In this document: positions 1 to 6,868 of the stretch, piece after piece
Numbering within the stretch: the first letter of the stretch is position 1
How the letters are laid out: every line of letters starts with the position of its first letter
Notes under the pieces: model-generated
Databases searched by the model: none
What the model was told of the DNA's origin: nothing
Seen by the model: the letters and a program-made list of their open reading frames with translations, nothing else
Source of the DNA: Chloroflexota bacterium
Lineage (GTDB): Bacteria > Chloroflexota > Limnocylindria > Limnocylindrales > CSP1-4
DNA: 10,954 bases
Assembly: GCA_021786915.1 (NCBI GenBank)
Contig: JAJYMP010000603.1
Coordinates: forward strand, 1 to 10,954
Direction: 5' to 3'
Position numbers and translations under genes: made by a program

Positions 1-787
1 CGGTGGTCTCCGTATCGAACGGGGCCGTCTTGGCGAGGTCCAGCAGCCACGCGTTGAGCCGCTCGGATTCGGCCGGGCTGACCTCGCGCAGCGCGCTGCC
101 GCGCCCGGTCGTGATCAGCATGAACAGGCTCCAGCGCATGATGTCCATCGTGGTCATCAGCTCGTAGACCGCCGGCAGGTCGGCCAGCGTCTCGTCTGTG
201 ACCAGCGTGTTGACCTGGATCGGCAGGCCCACCTCGCGGGCCCACTTCGCCGCCTGGAGCGTCTTCTCGAACGTGCCCGGGACCATGCGGAAGCCGTCGT
301 GGCGCGCTGCGTCCGAGCCGTCGATCGAGAGCGAGATGTTCTGGACGCCGGCCTCGTGGAGGCTGGCCATGACCTCGCGCGTCAGCAGGTCCGTGGCGGC
401 CGGGGCGAGCGACGCGCCGATCCCCCGCGCCGTCGCGGCCCGGACGAGGTCGTGGAGGTCGGGCCGGTTGAGCGGGTCGCCGCCGGTGAACACCACGTGC
501 GGGTACGGGCGGCCGAATCTGGTGATCTCGTCGAGGAGGCGGTAGCCCTCGTCGGTCGTGAGCTCGAGCGGGTTGCGCTCGCTCTGGGCCGTGGCCCGGC
601 AGTGGCGGCAGGCGAGGCCGCAGGCGAGGGTGGTCTCCCAGTAGACCAGCATCGGGGCGCGCGAGTAGACGTAGCCCTCGGCGCGCACGGCCCCGACGCC
701 GGTGATGCCCGGATGCCCTCCGGGATGGCCGCCGCCCGGGTGCCCGCCCGGATGGCCGCCGGGGGTGTTGTCGATCGTCGCGGTCAT
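1..787 (-). CDS. Radical SAM protein of the NirJ/AhbD-like (heme-associated) group, partial, His-rich N-terminus
   Basis: The 262 visible residues start at ATG 787 and run off the window start, so the C-terminus is missing. The start is fixed by a strong GGAGGAG ribosome site at 800-794 that overlaps the hemH stop. Residues 56-63 give the [4Fe-4S]/SAM motif CGLACRHC (Cys56, Cys60, Cys63). TGGDP at 101-105 matches the SAM-binding GGE-type strand, and SLSIDG at 152-157 is another radical SAM core strand. The VYWETTLAC and LTTDEG patterns resemble a radical SAM/SPASM family often annotated as heme biosynthesis protein, related to NirJ, AhbC and AhbD; this assignment is from memory. Residues 10-27 are a GGHP-type repeat with four histidines, which may bind metal. 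As the last gene of a heme operon it could modify a tetrapyrrole, perhaps by decarboxylating coproheme, but this is inference. A SPASM domain, if present, lies outside the window. Confidence 0.9.
   Translation of the reverse strand, partial: MTATIDNTPGGHPGGHPGGGHPGGHPGITGVGAVRAEGYVYSRAPMLVYWETTLACGLACRHCRATAQSERNPLELTTDEGYRLLDEITRFGRPYPHVVFTGGDPLNRPDLHDLVRAATARGIGASLAPAATDLLTREVMASLHEAGVQNISLSIDGSDAARHDGFRMVPGTFEKTLQAAKWAREVGLPIQVNTLVTDETLADLPAVYELMTTMDIMRWSLFMLITTGRGSALREVSPAESERLNAWLLDLAKTAPFDTETT
707..760 (-). repeat. Tandem GGHP-coding repeat in the radical SAM gene
   Basis: The minus strand encodes GGHPGGHPGGGHPGGHPG (residues 10-27), four imperfect 12-base units, one expanded by a Gly codon. 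The codons vary between units (CAT/CAC, CCG/CCC, GGC/GGG/GGA), so the repeat is not a recent exact slippage product and the amino-acid pattern looks maintained. Histidines are at residues 12, 16, 21 and 25. Confidence 0.8.
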
Positions 788-793
788 GGGGCG

Positions 794-800
794 CTCCTCC
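794..800 (-). promoter_or_regulatory. Ribosome binding site of the radical SAM gene, overlapping the hemH stop
   Basis: The minus strand reads GGAGGAG six bases before ATG 787. The first G is the last base of the hemH TAG stop (802-800). This near-perfect anti-16S match is the strongest in the operon. It decides the start codon and so places the histidine-rich tail inside the protein. It suggests the last gene has efficient initiation of its own as well as coupling to hemH. Confidence 0.75.
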
Positions 801-1723
801 TAGACGGCCGCCGTGCTGCCGAGCGCCGCGAGCGCGACGTCGGCCAGGCCGGCGATGAAGACGGGATCGGTGTTCAGGGACCGGGCGCGCTCGAGGCGGA
901 TGCCGGCCTCGCGGGCGACGGCCTGTGCCTCGATGTCGATGTCGTAGAGGACCTCGAGATGGTCGGCAAGGAAGCCGACCGGCCGCACGACCAGCTCAGT
1001 CACGCCGTCGGCGGCGAGCCGGCGGATCTCGTCGAGAATGTCGGGGCCGAGCCACGGCTCGCCGGTGCGCCCGGCGGACTGGAAGCTGAACGTGTAGTCG
1101 CCGAGCCCCAGCCGGAGCGCCACCAGCTTGGCCGTCGCGAGCAGCTCGTCGGGGTACGTGTCGCCTTCAGCGACGACGCGGGCCGGCATGCTGTGGGCGC
1201 TGAACATGACGGTCACGCGCGACGGGTCGGCGAAGCGGTCGAGCGCCTCGCGCGTCGTGGTCGCCAGCGCCTCGATGAACCGCGGCGCGTCGTGCCAGCT
1301 CTCGACGAAGATCACCTCGGGGGGAGTCGAGAGCCCGGCCAGCCCGGCGTCGACGGCCCGTCGGTAGCCGGCCGCGTTGGACGACTTCTGCGGGGCGAGC
1401 GGGATCGCCACGATCCGCTCGATGCCGTCAGCGGCCATCCCCTGGACCACGTCGCCGATCCGCGGCGCGATGTGGCGCATCGCCGCGTACACCGGGATCG
1501 GCGTGCCGCGGGCGGCCAGCTCAGCCTCGAGCGCAGCGCGCTGCTCCTCGACGATCCGGCTCAGGGGCGATCCGCCGCCGATCGCGCGGTAGCGGCCCTT
1601 GAGCTCCTCCAGCAGATGGGGCGGGGGCGGCGAGCCGCGCCGGATGTCGGTGTAGTACGCCTCGACCTGGTCGAGGTTGTCGGGGCTCCCGTAGGCCATC
1701 AGCAGGACGGCTTCGCGGGTCAC
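800..1723 (-). CDS. hemH: Ferrochelatase, coproporphyrin (CpfC) type
   Basis: This 307-residue soluble protein inserts ferrous iron into a porphyrin. It aligns end to end, as I remember that sequence, with Bacillus subtilis HemH/CpfC, which uses coproporphyrin III. Shared stretches are AYGSP (Tyr11 equals the B. subtilis iron-ligand Tyr13), YYTDIRRG (23-30), RYRAIGGGSPL (44-54), the catalytic-histidine motif SAHSMP (His177, equal to His183), EPWLGPD (222-228) and DHLEVLYD (254-261, Glu257 equal to Glu264). No cysteine is present, so it lacks the [2Fe-2S] cluster seen in many actinobacterial homologues. The start is GTG 1723, inside a GTGA overlap with the hemE stop, with GGAG seven bases upstream within hemE. 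Only its substrate is in doubt: coproporphyrin III is likelier than protoporphyrin IX by sequence type. Confidence 0.95.
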   Translation of the reverse strand: MTREAVLLMAYGSPDNLDQVEAYYTDIRRGSPPPPHLLEELKGRYRAIGGGSPLSRIVEEQRAALEAELAARGTPIPVYAAMRHIAPRIGDVVQGMAADGIERIVAIPLAPQKSSNAAGYRRAVDAGLAGLSTPPEVIFVESWHDAPRFIEALATTTREALDRFADPSRVTVMFSAHSMPARVVAEGDTYPDELLATAKLVALRLGLGDYTFSFQSAGRTGEPWLGPDILDEIRRLAADGVTELVVRPVGFLADHLEVLYDIDIEAQAVAREAGIRLERARSLNTDPVFIAGLADVALAALGSTAAV

Positions 1724-2796
1724 AGGGACGCTCCGTGGTCGTGGACGAGGTCCACCAGGCGGCGCAGGTGGTCCGGGTCCGTCCCGGGCAGCACGCCGTG
1801 GCCGAGGTTGAACACGTGGCCCGGTCGTCGGGCGTTCTGCTCGAGGACCCAGCGCGCCTGCTCCTCGACGCCCTCCCAGGGCCCCAGCAGCAGCGTCGGG
1901 TCGAGGTTCCCCTGGACGGCCCGGTCGCCGACGATCCGCCGCCCCTCGGACAGCGCGATCCGCCAGTCGAGCCCGATCACGTCCCCGCCCGCGGCGGCCT
2001 GGAGGGCGAGGATCCCGGCCGTCCCCACGCCGAAGTGGATCGACGGAACGCCGAGCCCCGCGATGCCCTCGAACAGGCGGCGCATGTGCGGCCCCAGCCG
2101 GCGCTCGTAGTCGAGCGGAGAGAGCCCGCCCACCCAGCTGTCGAACACCTGGACCGTCTCGACGCCTGCCGCCACCTGGGCCCGCAGGTAGGCGATCGTG
2201 GCGGTCACGAGGCGGTCCAGGAGCGACGACCAGGTCTTGGGCTCGGCGTGCATCAGCGCCTTGGTCCGAAGGAAGTCGCGCGACGGCCCGCCCTCGACCA
2301 GGTAGCAGGCGAGGGTGAACGGAGCGCCGGCGAAGCCGATCAGCGGGACCGGCGACTCGCGGCGGATGAGCGAGATCGCCTCGAGCAGCGGCGCGACCGC
2401 GGTCTCGGGCTCGAACTCGCGCAGGGCCGCCATGTCGGCGGCGGTCCGGATCGGGTGCTCGATGACCGGCCCGCGACCCTCGACGATGTCGAACGCGACG
2501 CCCATCCCGGCGAGCGGCGTCGTGATGTCGGCGAACAGGATCGCGGCGTCCACGCCCAGGCGGCGGACGGGCTGGAGCGTCACCTCGGCGCACAGGGCGG
2601 CGTCGCGGGTGATCTCGAGCAGCGTGGCCCGCTCCCGGACGGCGCGGTACTCCGGCAGGGCGCGCCCGGCCTGGCGCATGAACCAGACCGGCGTCGCGTC
2701 GACGGACTCCCCGCGGACGGCGCGCAGGAACCTGGCGTCGGGGCGGGGCGCCGGAGCGGCGAGCCGGTCGGCGGATCGAGACGCGGCGGACGTCAC
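1720..2796 (-). CDS. hemE: Uroporphyrinogen decarboxylase
   Basis: The 358-residue product (usual length about 350) removes the four acetate carboxyls of uroporphyrinogen III to give coproporphyrinogen III in the cytosol, without a cofactor. Both family signatures are present: PVWFMRQAGRALPEYR at 36-51 (Arg41 and Arg45 contact substrate carboxylates) and IGFAGAPFTLACYLVEGG at 153-170. The catalytic Asp is Asp90 in ILFADI, Tyr165 is conserved, and the C-terminal FNLGHG motif carries His333. The start is GTG 2796, whose GTGA overlaps the hemL TGA; a weak AAGG lies about ten bases upstream, so initiation probably depends on translation of hemL. The end overlaps hemH in the same way. The residues before about 18 are low-complexity and poorly conserved. 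Confidence 0.97.
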   Translation of the reverse strand: MTSAASRSADRLAAPAPRPDARFLRAVRGESVDATPVWFMRQAGRALPEYRAVRERATLLEITRDAALCAEVTLQPVRRLGVDAAILFADITTPLAGMGVAFDIVEGRGPVIEHPIRTAADMAALREFEPETAVAPLLEAISLIRRESPVPLIGFAGAPFTLACYLVEGGPSRDFLRTKALMHAEPKTWSSLLDRLVTATIAYLRAQVAAGVETVQVFDSWVGGLSPLDYERRLGPHMRRLFEGIAGLGVPSIHFGVGTAGILALQAAAGGDVIGLDWRIALSEGRRIVGDRAVQGNLDPTLLLGPWEGVEEQARWVLEQNARRPGHVFNLGHGVLPGTDPDHLRRLVDLVHDHGASL

Positions 2797-4103
2797 GCGC
2801 GGAACGCCTTGCGGGCTGCGGTCACCGTGGCGTCGAGGTCCGAATCCGTGTGGGCGGCGCCCAGGAACCACGCCTCGAACTGCGAGGGCGGCAGCAGGAC
2901 GCCCTCGTCGAGCATGGCCCGGAAGAAGCGACCGTAGGCGTCGCGGTCGGATGCGAGCGCCTCGGCCCCGTTCGTGGGCGCGCCGGACCGGAAGAACACG
3001 GTCAGCAGCGAGCCGACGCGCGTGATGGCCACCTCGCGGCCGGTCTCGGCGGCGGCCTCGCGCAGCCCGGCCTCGAGCCGTGCGCCCGCGCGCTCCAGCC
3101 CCTCGTACACGTCGGGCGTGAGCAGGTCGAGCGTCGCGATCCCGGCGGCCATCGCCAGCGGATGCCCCGACAGCGTGCCGGCCTGGTACACCGGGCCCTC
3201 GGGCGCGATGAGCGCCATCAGGTCGCGGCTGGCGCCGTACGCGCCCACCGGCATGCCGCCGCCGATGATCTTGCCCAGCGTCGTGATGTCGGGCGTGATG
3301 GTGTACCGCTCCTGCGCGCCCCCGCGGGCCACGCGGAAGCCCGAGATGACCTCGTCGAGGATGAGCAGCGTCCCGTTCGAGGCGGTGAGCGCCGTCAGCC
3401 GCTCGAGGAATGCGGGGTCGGGCGGGACGACGCCCACGTTGGCCACCACGCCCTCGGCGATCACGCAGGCGATCTGCCCCGGATACGCCTCGAACGCGGC
3501 GGCGATCGCGCTGGGATCGTTGTACGGGACGACGATCGTGTCGTGCGCGGAGCCCTTGGTGACGCCCGCGGAGCCCGGCATGCCCAGCGTGGCGAGCCCG
3601 GAGCCGGCGTCGACCAGCAGGCTGTCGCCATGGCCGTGGTAGCCGCCCGCGAACTTGACCACGATCTCGCGGCCGGTCGCGCCGCGCGCCAGCCGGATCG
3701 CGCTCATCACGGCCTCGGTGCCCGACGACACGAACCGCATCCGCTGCATCGACGGGACGGCGCCGCGGATCCGCTGGCCGAGCTCGATCTCGAGCGGGGA
3801 GGTGGCGCCCAGCGCGAACCCGTTGAGCGCTGCGCTGCGAACCGCGTCCACGACCTCCGCGCGGCCGTGGCCGAGGATCGCCGGCCCCCACGAGCCGATG
3901 TAGTCGAGGTAGACGTTGCCGTCGGCGTCGTGAACCCGCGAGCCCGAGCCGCCGGTCAGGATGAGCGGCGGCCGGCCCACCGAGCGGAAGGCGCGGACGG
4001 GGCTGTTGACCCCGCCCGGGAACAGGTCTTCGGCGTCCTGGCGCAGGAGCGCCTGGCGCCCGGTCGCGGCGACCGGCTTGCCCAGCGGCGTGTGGAGCGA
4101 CAT
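2793..4103 (-). CDS. hemL: Glutamate-1-semialdehyde 2,1-aminomutase
   Basis: This 436-residue class III PLP-dependent aminotransferase-fold enzyme converts glutamate-1-semialdehyde to 5-aminolevulinate, the second step of the C5 route. The PLP lysine is Lys278 in TTLGKIIGGGMPVGAYG (274-290). LILDEVISGFR (247-257) supplies the Asp that holds the pyridine nitrogen. FPGGVNSPVRAF (28-39) is the N-terminal family signature and SSGTEAVMSAIRLAR (126-140) binds PLP phosphate. The usual EPV(A/V)GNMGVV stretch reads EGVVANVGVV (217-226), so the Pro is replaced by Gly. The start is ATG 4103, sharing one base with the hemB stop (TGATG) and preceded at seven bases by GGGAGG. The codon just before it is GTG, so a one-residue-longer form is possible. 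Its presence with HemA shows ALA comes from glutamyl-tRNA rather than glycine. Confidence 0.97.
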   Translation of the reverse strand: MSLHTPLGKPVAATGRQALLRQDAEDLFPGGVNSPVRAFRSVGRPPLILTGGSGSRVHDADGNVYLDYIGSWGPAILGHGRAEVVDAVRSAALNGFALGATSPLEIELGQRIRGAVPSMQRMRFVSSGTEAVMSAIRLARGATGREIVVKFAGGYHGHGDSLLVDAGSGLATLGMPGSAGVTKGSAHDTIVVPYNDPSAIAAAFEAYPGQIACVIAEGVVANVGVVPPDPAFLERLTALTASNGTLLILDEVISGFRVARGGAQERYTITPDITTLGKIIGGGMPVGAYGASRDLMALIAPEGPVYQAGTLSGHPLAMAAGIATLDLLTPDVYEGLERAGARLEAGLREAAAETGREVAITRVGSLLTVFFRSGAPTNGAEALASDRDAYGRFFRAMLDEGVLLPPSQFEAWFLGAAHTDSDLDATVTAARKAFRA

Positions 4104-5137
4104 CACGAGGCCTCCCGAGCCCAGGCCGCGAGGTCCGCAGCGGCGTACGTGATCACGAAGCCCGCGCCGGCGCGCAGGATCGAGGTCGTGGACTCGGTGA
4201 GCGCCCGGCGCCGGTCGAGCCAGCCGTTGCGCGCGGCGGCCTCGATGGCCGCGTACTCGCCGCTGACCTGGTAGGCGCCGATCGGGACGTCGAAGCTGGC
4301 GCGTGCCGCTGCGAGCACGTCCAGCGAGGGCATCGCCGGCTTCACGAGCAGCATGTCGGCGCCCTCGGCGAGGTCGATCTCCATCTCGCGCATCGACTCG
4401 CGGCCGTTCGCCGGGTCCATCTGGTAGCCCCGCCGGTCGCCGAACGACGGGGCCGAGCCTGCGGCCTCGCGGAACGGGCCGTAGAACGCGGACGCCGTCT
4501 TGGCGGCGTAGGCGAGGATCGCCGTGTCGTGGCGCCCGGCTGCGTCGAGGCCGTGGCGGATGGCCGCGACCTGCCCGTCCATCATGGCCGACGGGGCGAC
4601 GATGTCGGCGCCCGCCTCCGCCTGGGACGCGGCGGTGCGCGCGAGCAGCTCGATGGTGGCGTCGTTGTCGACTCGGCCGTCGGCGAGGAGCGGGCCGCAG
4701 TGGCCGTGGTCGGTGTACTCGCACAGGCAGGTGTCCGCGATCAGCACGAGGTCGGGATCGGCGTCGCGGAGCCGGCGGAGCGTCTCCTGGACGATGCCAT
4801 CGGCGACCCAGCCGCCCGTGCCCACGTCGTCCTTCTCGGCCGGCAGGCCGAACAGGATGACACCGCCCACGCCCAGCGCGGCGAGGCCCTTCACGTCCTT
4901 CAGGGCCTCGTCGGGCGTCACGCGCTCCACGCCCGGCATCGAGCCCACCGGCTCGCGGAGGCCCCGGCCCGGGAAGACGAACAGCGGCGCGACGAGCTGG
5001 CGCGGGTGGATCCGGGTCTCGCGCACGAGCGCGCGCAGCGCCTCGGTCCGGCGCAGGCGGCGCATCCGGTGGGCGGGATCCGGGATCGGCACCGCGGCGT
5101 CGGCGGCTTGGGGATGCTGGTCAGCGAGCAGGCTCAT
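4103..5137 (-). CDS. hemB: Porphobilinogen synthase (5-aminolevulinate dehydratase), zinc type
   Basis: This 344-residue enzyme condenses two 5-aminolevulinates to porphobilinogen. The metal loop DTCLCEYTDHGHCG (135-148) has all three zinc cysteines (137, 139, 147), so it is the Zn-dependent form rather than the Asp-rich Mg form. The two Schiff-base lysines are Lys213 in YAAKTASAFYGPFREA and Lys266 in LLVKPAMPSLD. In the family signature the Tyr five residues after Lys266 is Ser271 here, which is unusual. The first 25 residues are a non-conserved arm; the domain begins at RMRRLRRTEALR. The start is ATG 5137 in an ATGA overlap with the hemC-hemD stop, with GGAG seven bases upstream. The enzyme is normally an octamer in the cytosol. 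Confidence 0.97.
   Translation of the reverse strand: MSLLADQHPQAADAAVPIPDPAHRMRRLRRTEALRALVRETRIHPRQLVAPLFVFPGRGLREPVGSMPGVERVTPDEALKDVKGLAALGVGGVILFGLPAEKDDVGTGGWVADGIVQETLRRLRDADPDLVLIADTCLCEYTDHGHCGPLLADGRVDNDATIELLARTAASQAEAGADIVAPSAMMDGQVAAIRHGLDAAGRHDTAILAYAAKTASAFYGPFREAAGSAPSFGDRRGYQMDPANGRESMREMEIDLAEGADMLLVKPAMPSLDVLAAARASFDVPIGAYQVSGEYAAIEAAARNGWLDRRRALTESTTSILRAGAGFVITYAAADLAAWAREAS
4111..4116 (-). promoter_or_regulatory. Ribosome binding site of hemL
   Basis: GGGAGG on the minus strand ends seven bases before ATG 4103 and lies inside the last codons of hemB. It favours ATG 4103 over the adjacent GTG at 4106. Confidence 0.65.
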
Positions 5138-6855
5138 CGAGGGGCTCCGGTGGCGGTGTCGTGATGGGCGAGGGCGAGGGCGAACAGGCTCTGGGCGGCC
5201 GCGACGCCGAGCGCGCTCGCGGTGAACGCGACGATGTCGGCGGCGGCGGGTGACGGGGCCGTCAGCACGGTCTCGTAGCCGGCTGCGCGCGCGGCCGCAG
5301 CGGTGGAGGCGCCCGCGGCGATGACGGGCGTGGCCGCGAGGCGGGCCCGGGCGTCGCCGTCGGCCAGGGCCAGCAGGCCGCGCGCGGTGGACCCGCTGGT
5401 CAGGATGAGCGCGTCAACCGGGCCGTCGTCGAGCGCGGCGGCCAACAGGGGGCGCGAGGCGTCGGGCGCCTCCACGGTCTCGTACGCGACGGCGTCGGTC
5501 ACGTGGACGCCGCGCTCCCGCAGGGTGTCGGCGACCACGCCTTCCGCGATGTCCGCGCGGGGGACGAGGACGCGGTCGCGGGGGTGGATCGGCAGCTCGC
5601 GGGCGAGCGTGGCGCCGTTGGCGGCGGACGGCAGGAAGACGTCGGGGATCCCCGCCTCGCGGAGGGCCTCGGCGGTCGCCTCGCCCACCGCGGCCCAGCG
5701 GAGCATGAGCGGCTCCAACCCCACGCGCGTGACGGCGTCGAGGACGGCACGGGCGGCGTTGGCGGACGTGAGGGCCACCCAGTCGGCCGGCTCCGCGGTA
5801 GACAGGGCGGCGTCGAGGGACCCGCCCTCCAGCGTCGGCCGGAAGTCGATCGCAGGCACCTGGACGGCGTCGATCCCGCGGGCGCCCAGACCCACGAGCA
5901 GGTCTGCGCCACGACCCGCGGGCCTCGCCACGAGCACGCGCGGGCCGGCACGGAGCGCCACCACTCTGTGGGCCATCCGCTGGGCGAGGTCGATGCGCTC
6001 AGCGACCGGCGCGCGGCCCCGGACCCAGCCGACCCGGGCGGGGATCACCGGTGCGCCAGGCTCGGGCGTCCACGTTCGCGCCGCAGCGGCCAGGATCGTC
6101 AGGATGTCGCCGTCCACCGTCCCGATGACCCCGATGGGCGACCGGCAGCCGCCGCCGGTCCCGGCCAGCAGGGCCCGCTCGGCCTCAACGGCCGCCCGGG
6201 TCGCCGGGTCATCCAGCAGCCCGACGGCCGCGATCGCCTCCTCGTCCCCGGCCCGCACCTGAAGGGCCAGCGAGCCCTGGCCGGGCGCCGACGGCACGAC
6301 GGCTGACGGGAGCACCTCGTCGATCCGGTCGGCCCGCCCCAGCCGCGTCAGCCCGGCCACGGCGAGGACGAGGGCATCGGAATCCCCGCGGTCGAGCTTG
6401 GCGAGGCGCGTGTCCACGTTGCCGTGGAGCGGGTGGAGCTCGAGGTCCGGGCGGATGGCCCGCAGGAAGGCGACCCGTCGCGGGCTGTCGGTGCCCACCC
6501 GCGCTCCGTGCGGGAGCGTGGCGAGCGTGGTGCCGCGGACCCGGCAGACCAGCGCGTCGCGGGGGTCCTCTCGGGGCGGGTAGGCGGCGATGACCAGGAG
6601 GTCGGGCTCCGTCGTGGGGACGTCCTTCGCGGAGTGCACCGCGAGGTCCACGCGCCGCTCGACCAGCGCGGCGACGATCCGGGCCACGAACGCGCCCTCG
6701 CCCCACGCAGTGTCCACGGGCCGCTCATCGCCCTCGGTCCGGATGATCTCGATCTCCGTCGCGACGCCATGCTCGGCGAGGCGCGCGGCCACCCAGCGCG
6801 CCTGGACGAGCGCGAGATCGCTGCCGCGGGTGCCGATGCGCAGGGTTCGGGTCAC
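5134..6855 (-). CDS. hemC/hemD: Fused hydroxymethylbilane synthase / uroporphyrinogen-III synthase
   Basis: One 573-residue frame joins two consecutive enzymes. Residues 1-300 are HemC: LRIGTRGSDLALVQA at the start, AVHSAKDVPT with catalytic Asp78, GTDSPRR with Arg126/127, and GGGCRSPIG with Cys237, which binds the dipyrromethane cofactor. The motif usually read RGNV is HGNV here (His144 for E. coli Arg149). Residues 304-560 are HemD: WVALTSANAARAV (353-365), AVGEATAEALREAG, VLVPRADIAEGVVADTLRERG and DALILTSGSTARGLL. The fusion would pass unstable hydroxymethylbilane directly to the ring-closing domain. No stop, frameshift or low-complexity linker separates the halves. The start is GTG 6855, 13 bases after hemA, with GGAG five bases upstream. 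HemD is assigned from fold-typical motifs because this family is poorly conserved. Confidence 0.95.
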   Translation of the reverse strand: MTRTLRIGTRGSDLALVQARWVAARLAEHGVATEIEIIRTEGDERPVDTAWGEGAFVARIVAALVERRVDLAVHSAKDVPTTEPDLLVIAAYPPREDPRDALVCRVRGTTLATLPHGARVGTDSPRRVAFLRAIRPDLELHPLHGNVDTRLAKLDRGDSDALVLAVAGLTRLGRADRIDEVLPSAVVPSAPGQGSLALQVRAGDEEAIAAVGLLDDPATRAAVEAERALLAGTGGGCRSPIGVIGTVDGDILTILAAAARTWTPEPGAPVIPARVGWVRGRAPVAERIDLAQRMAHRVVALRAGPRVLVARPAGRGADLLVGLGARGIDAVQVPAIDFRPTLEGGSLDAALSTAEPADWVALTSANAARAVLDAVTRVGLEPLMLRWAAVGEATAEALREAGIPDVFLPSAANGATLARELPIHPRDRVLVPRADIAEGVVADTLRERGVHVTDAVAYETVEAPDASRPLLAAALDDGPVDALILTSGSTARGLLALADGDARARLAATPVIAAGASTAAAARAAGYETVLTAPSPAAADIVAFTASALGVAAAQSLFALALAHHDTATGAPR

Positions 6856-6868
6856 GGGAGCTCCGCCC

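Noticed and set aside
299..2110. A 603-residue plus-strand open frame across the radical SAM, hemH and hemE genes
   Set aside because: It is antisense to three genes with clear catalytic motifs, is rich in Arg, Gly, Ala and Asp with no recognisable domain, and is expected at this GC content.
2850..4274. A 474-residue plus-strand open frame opposite hemL
   Set aside because: It has no domain pattern and is explained by the high-GC third positions of hemL.
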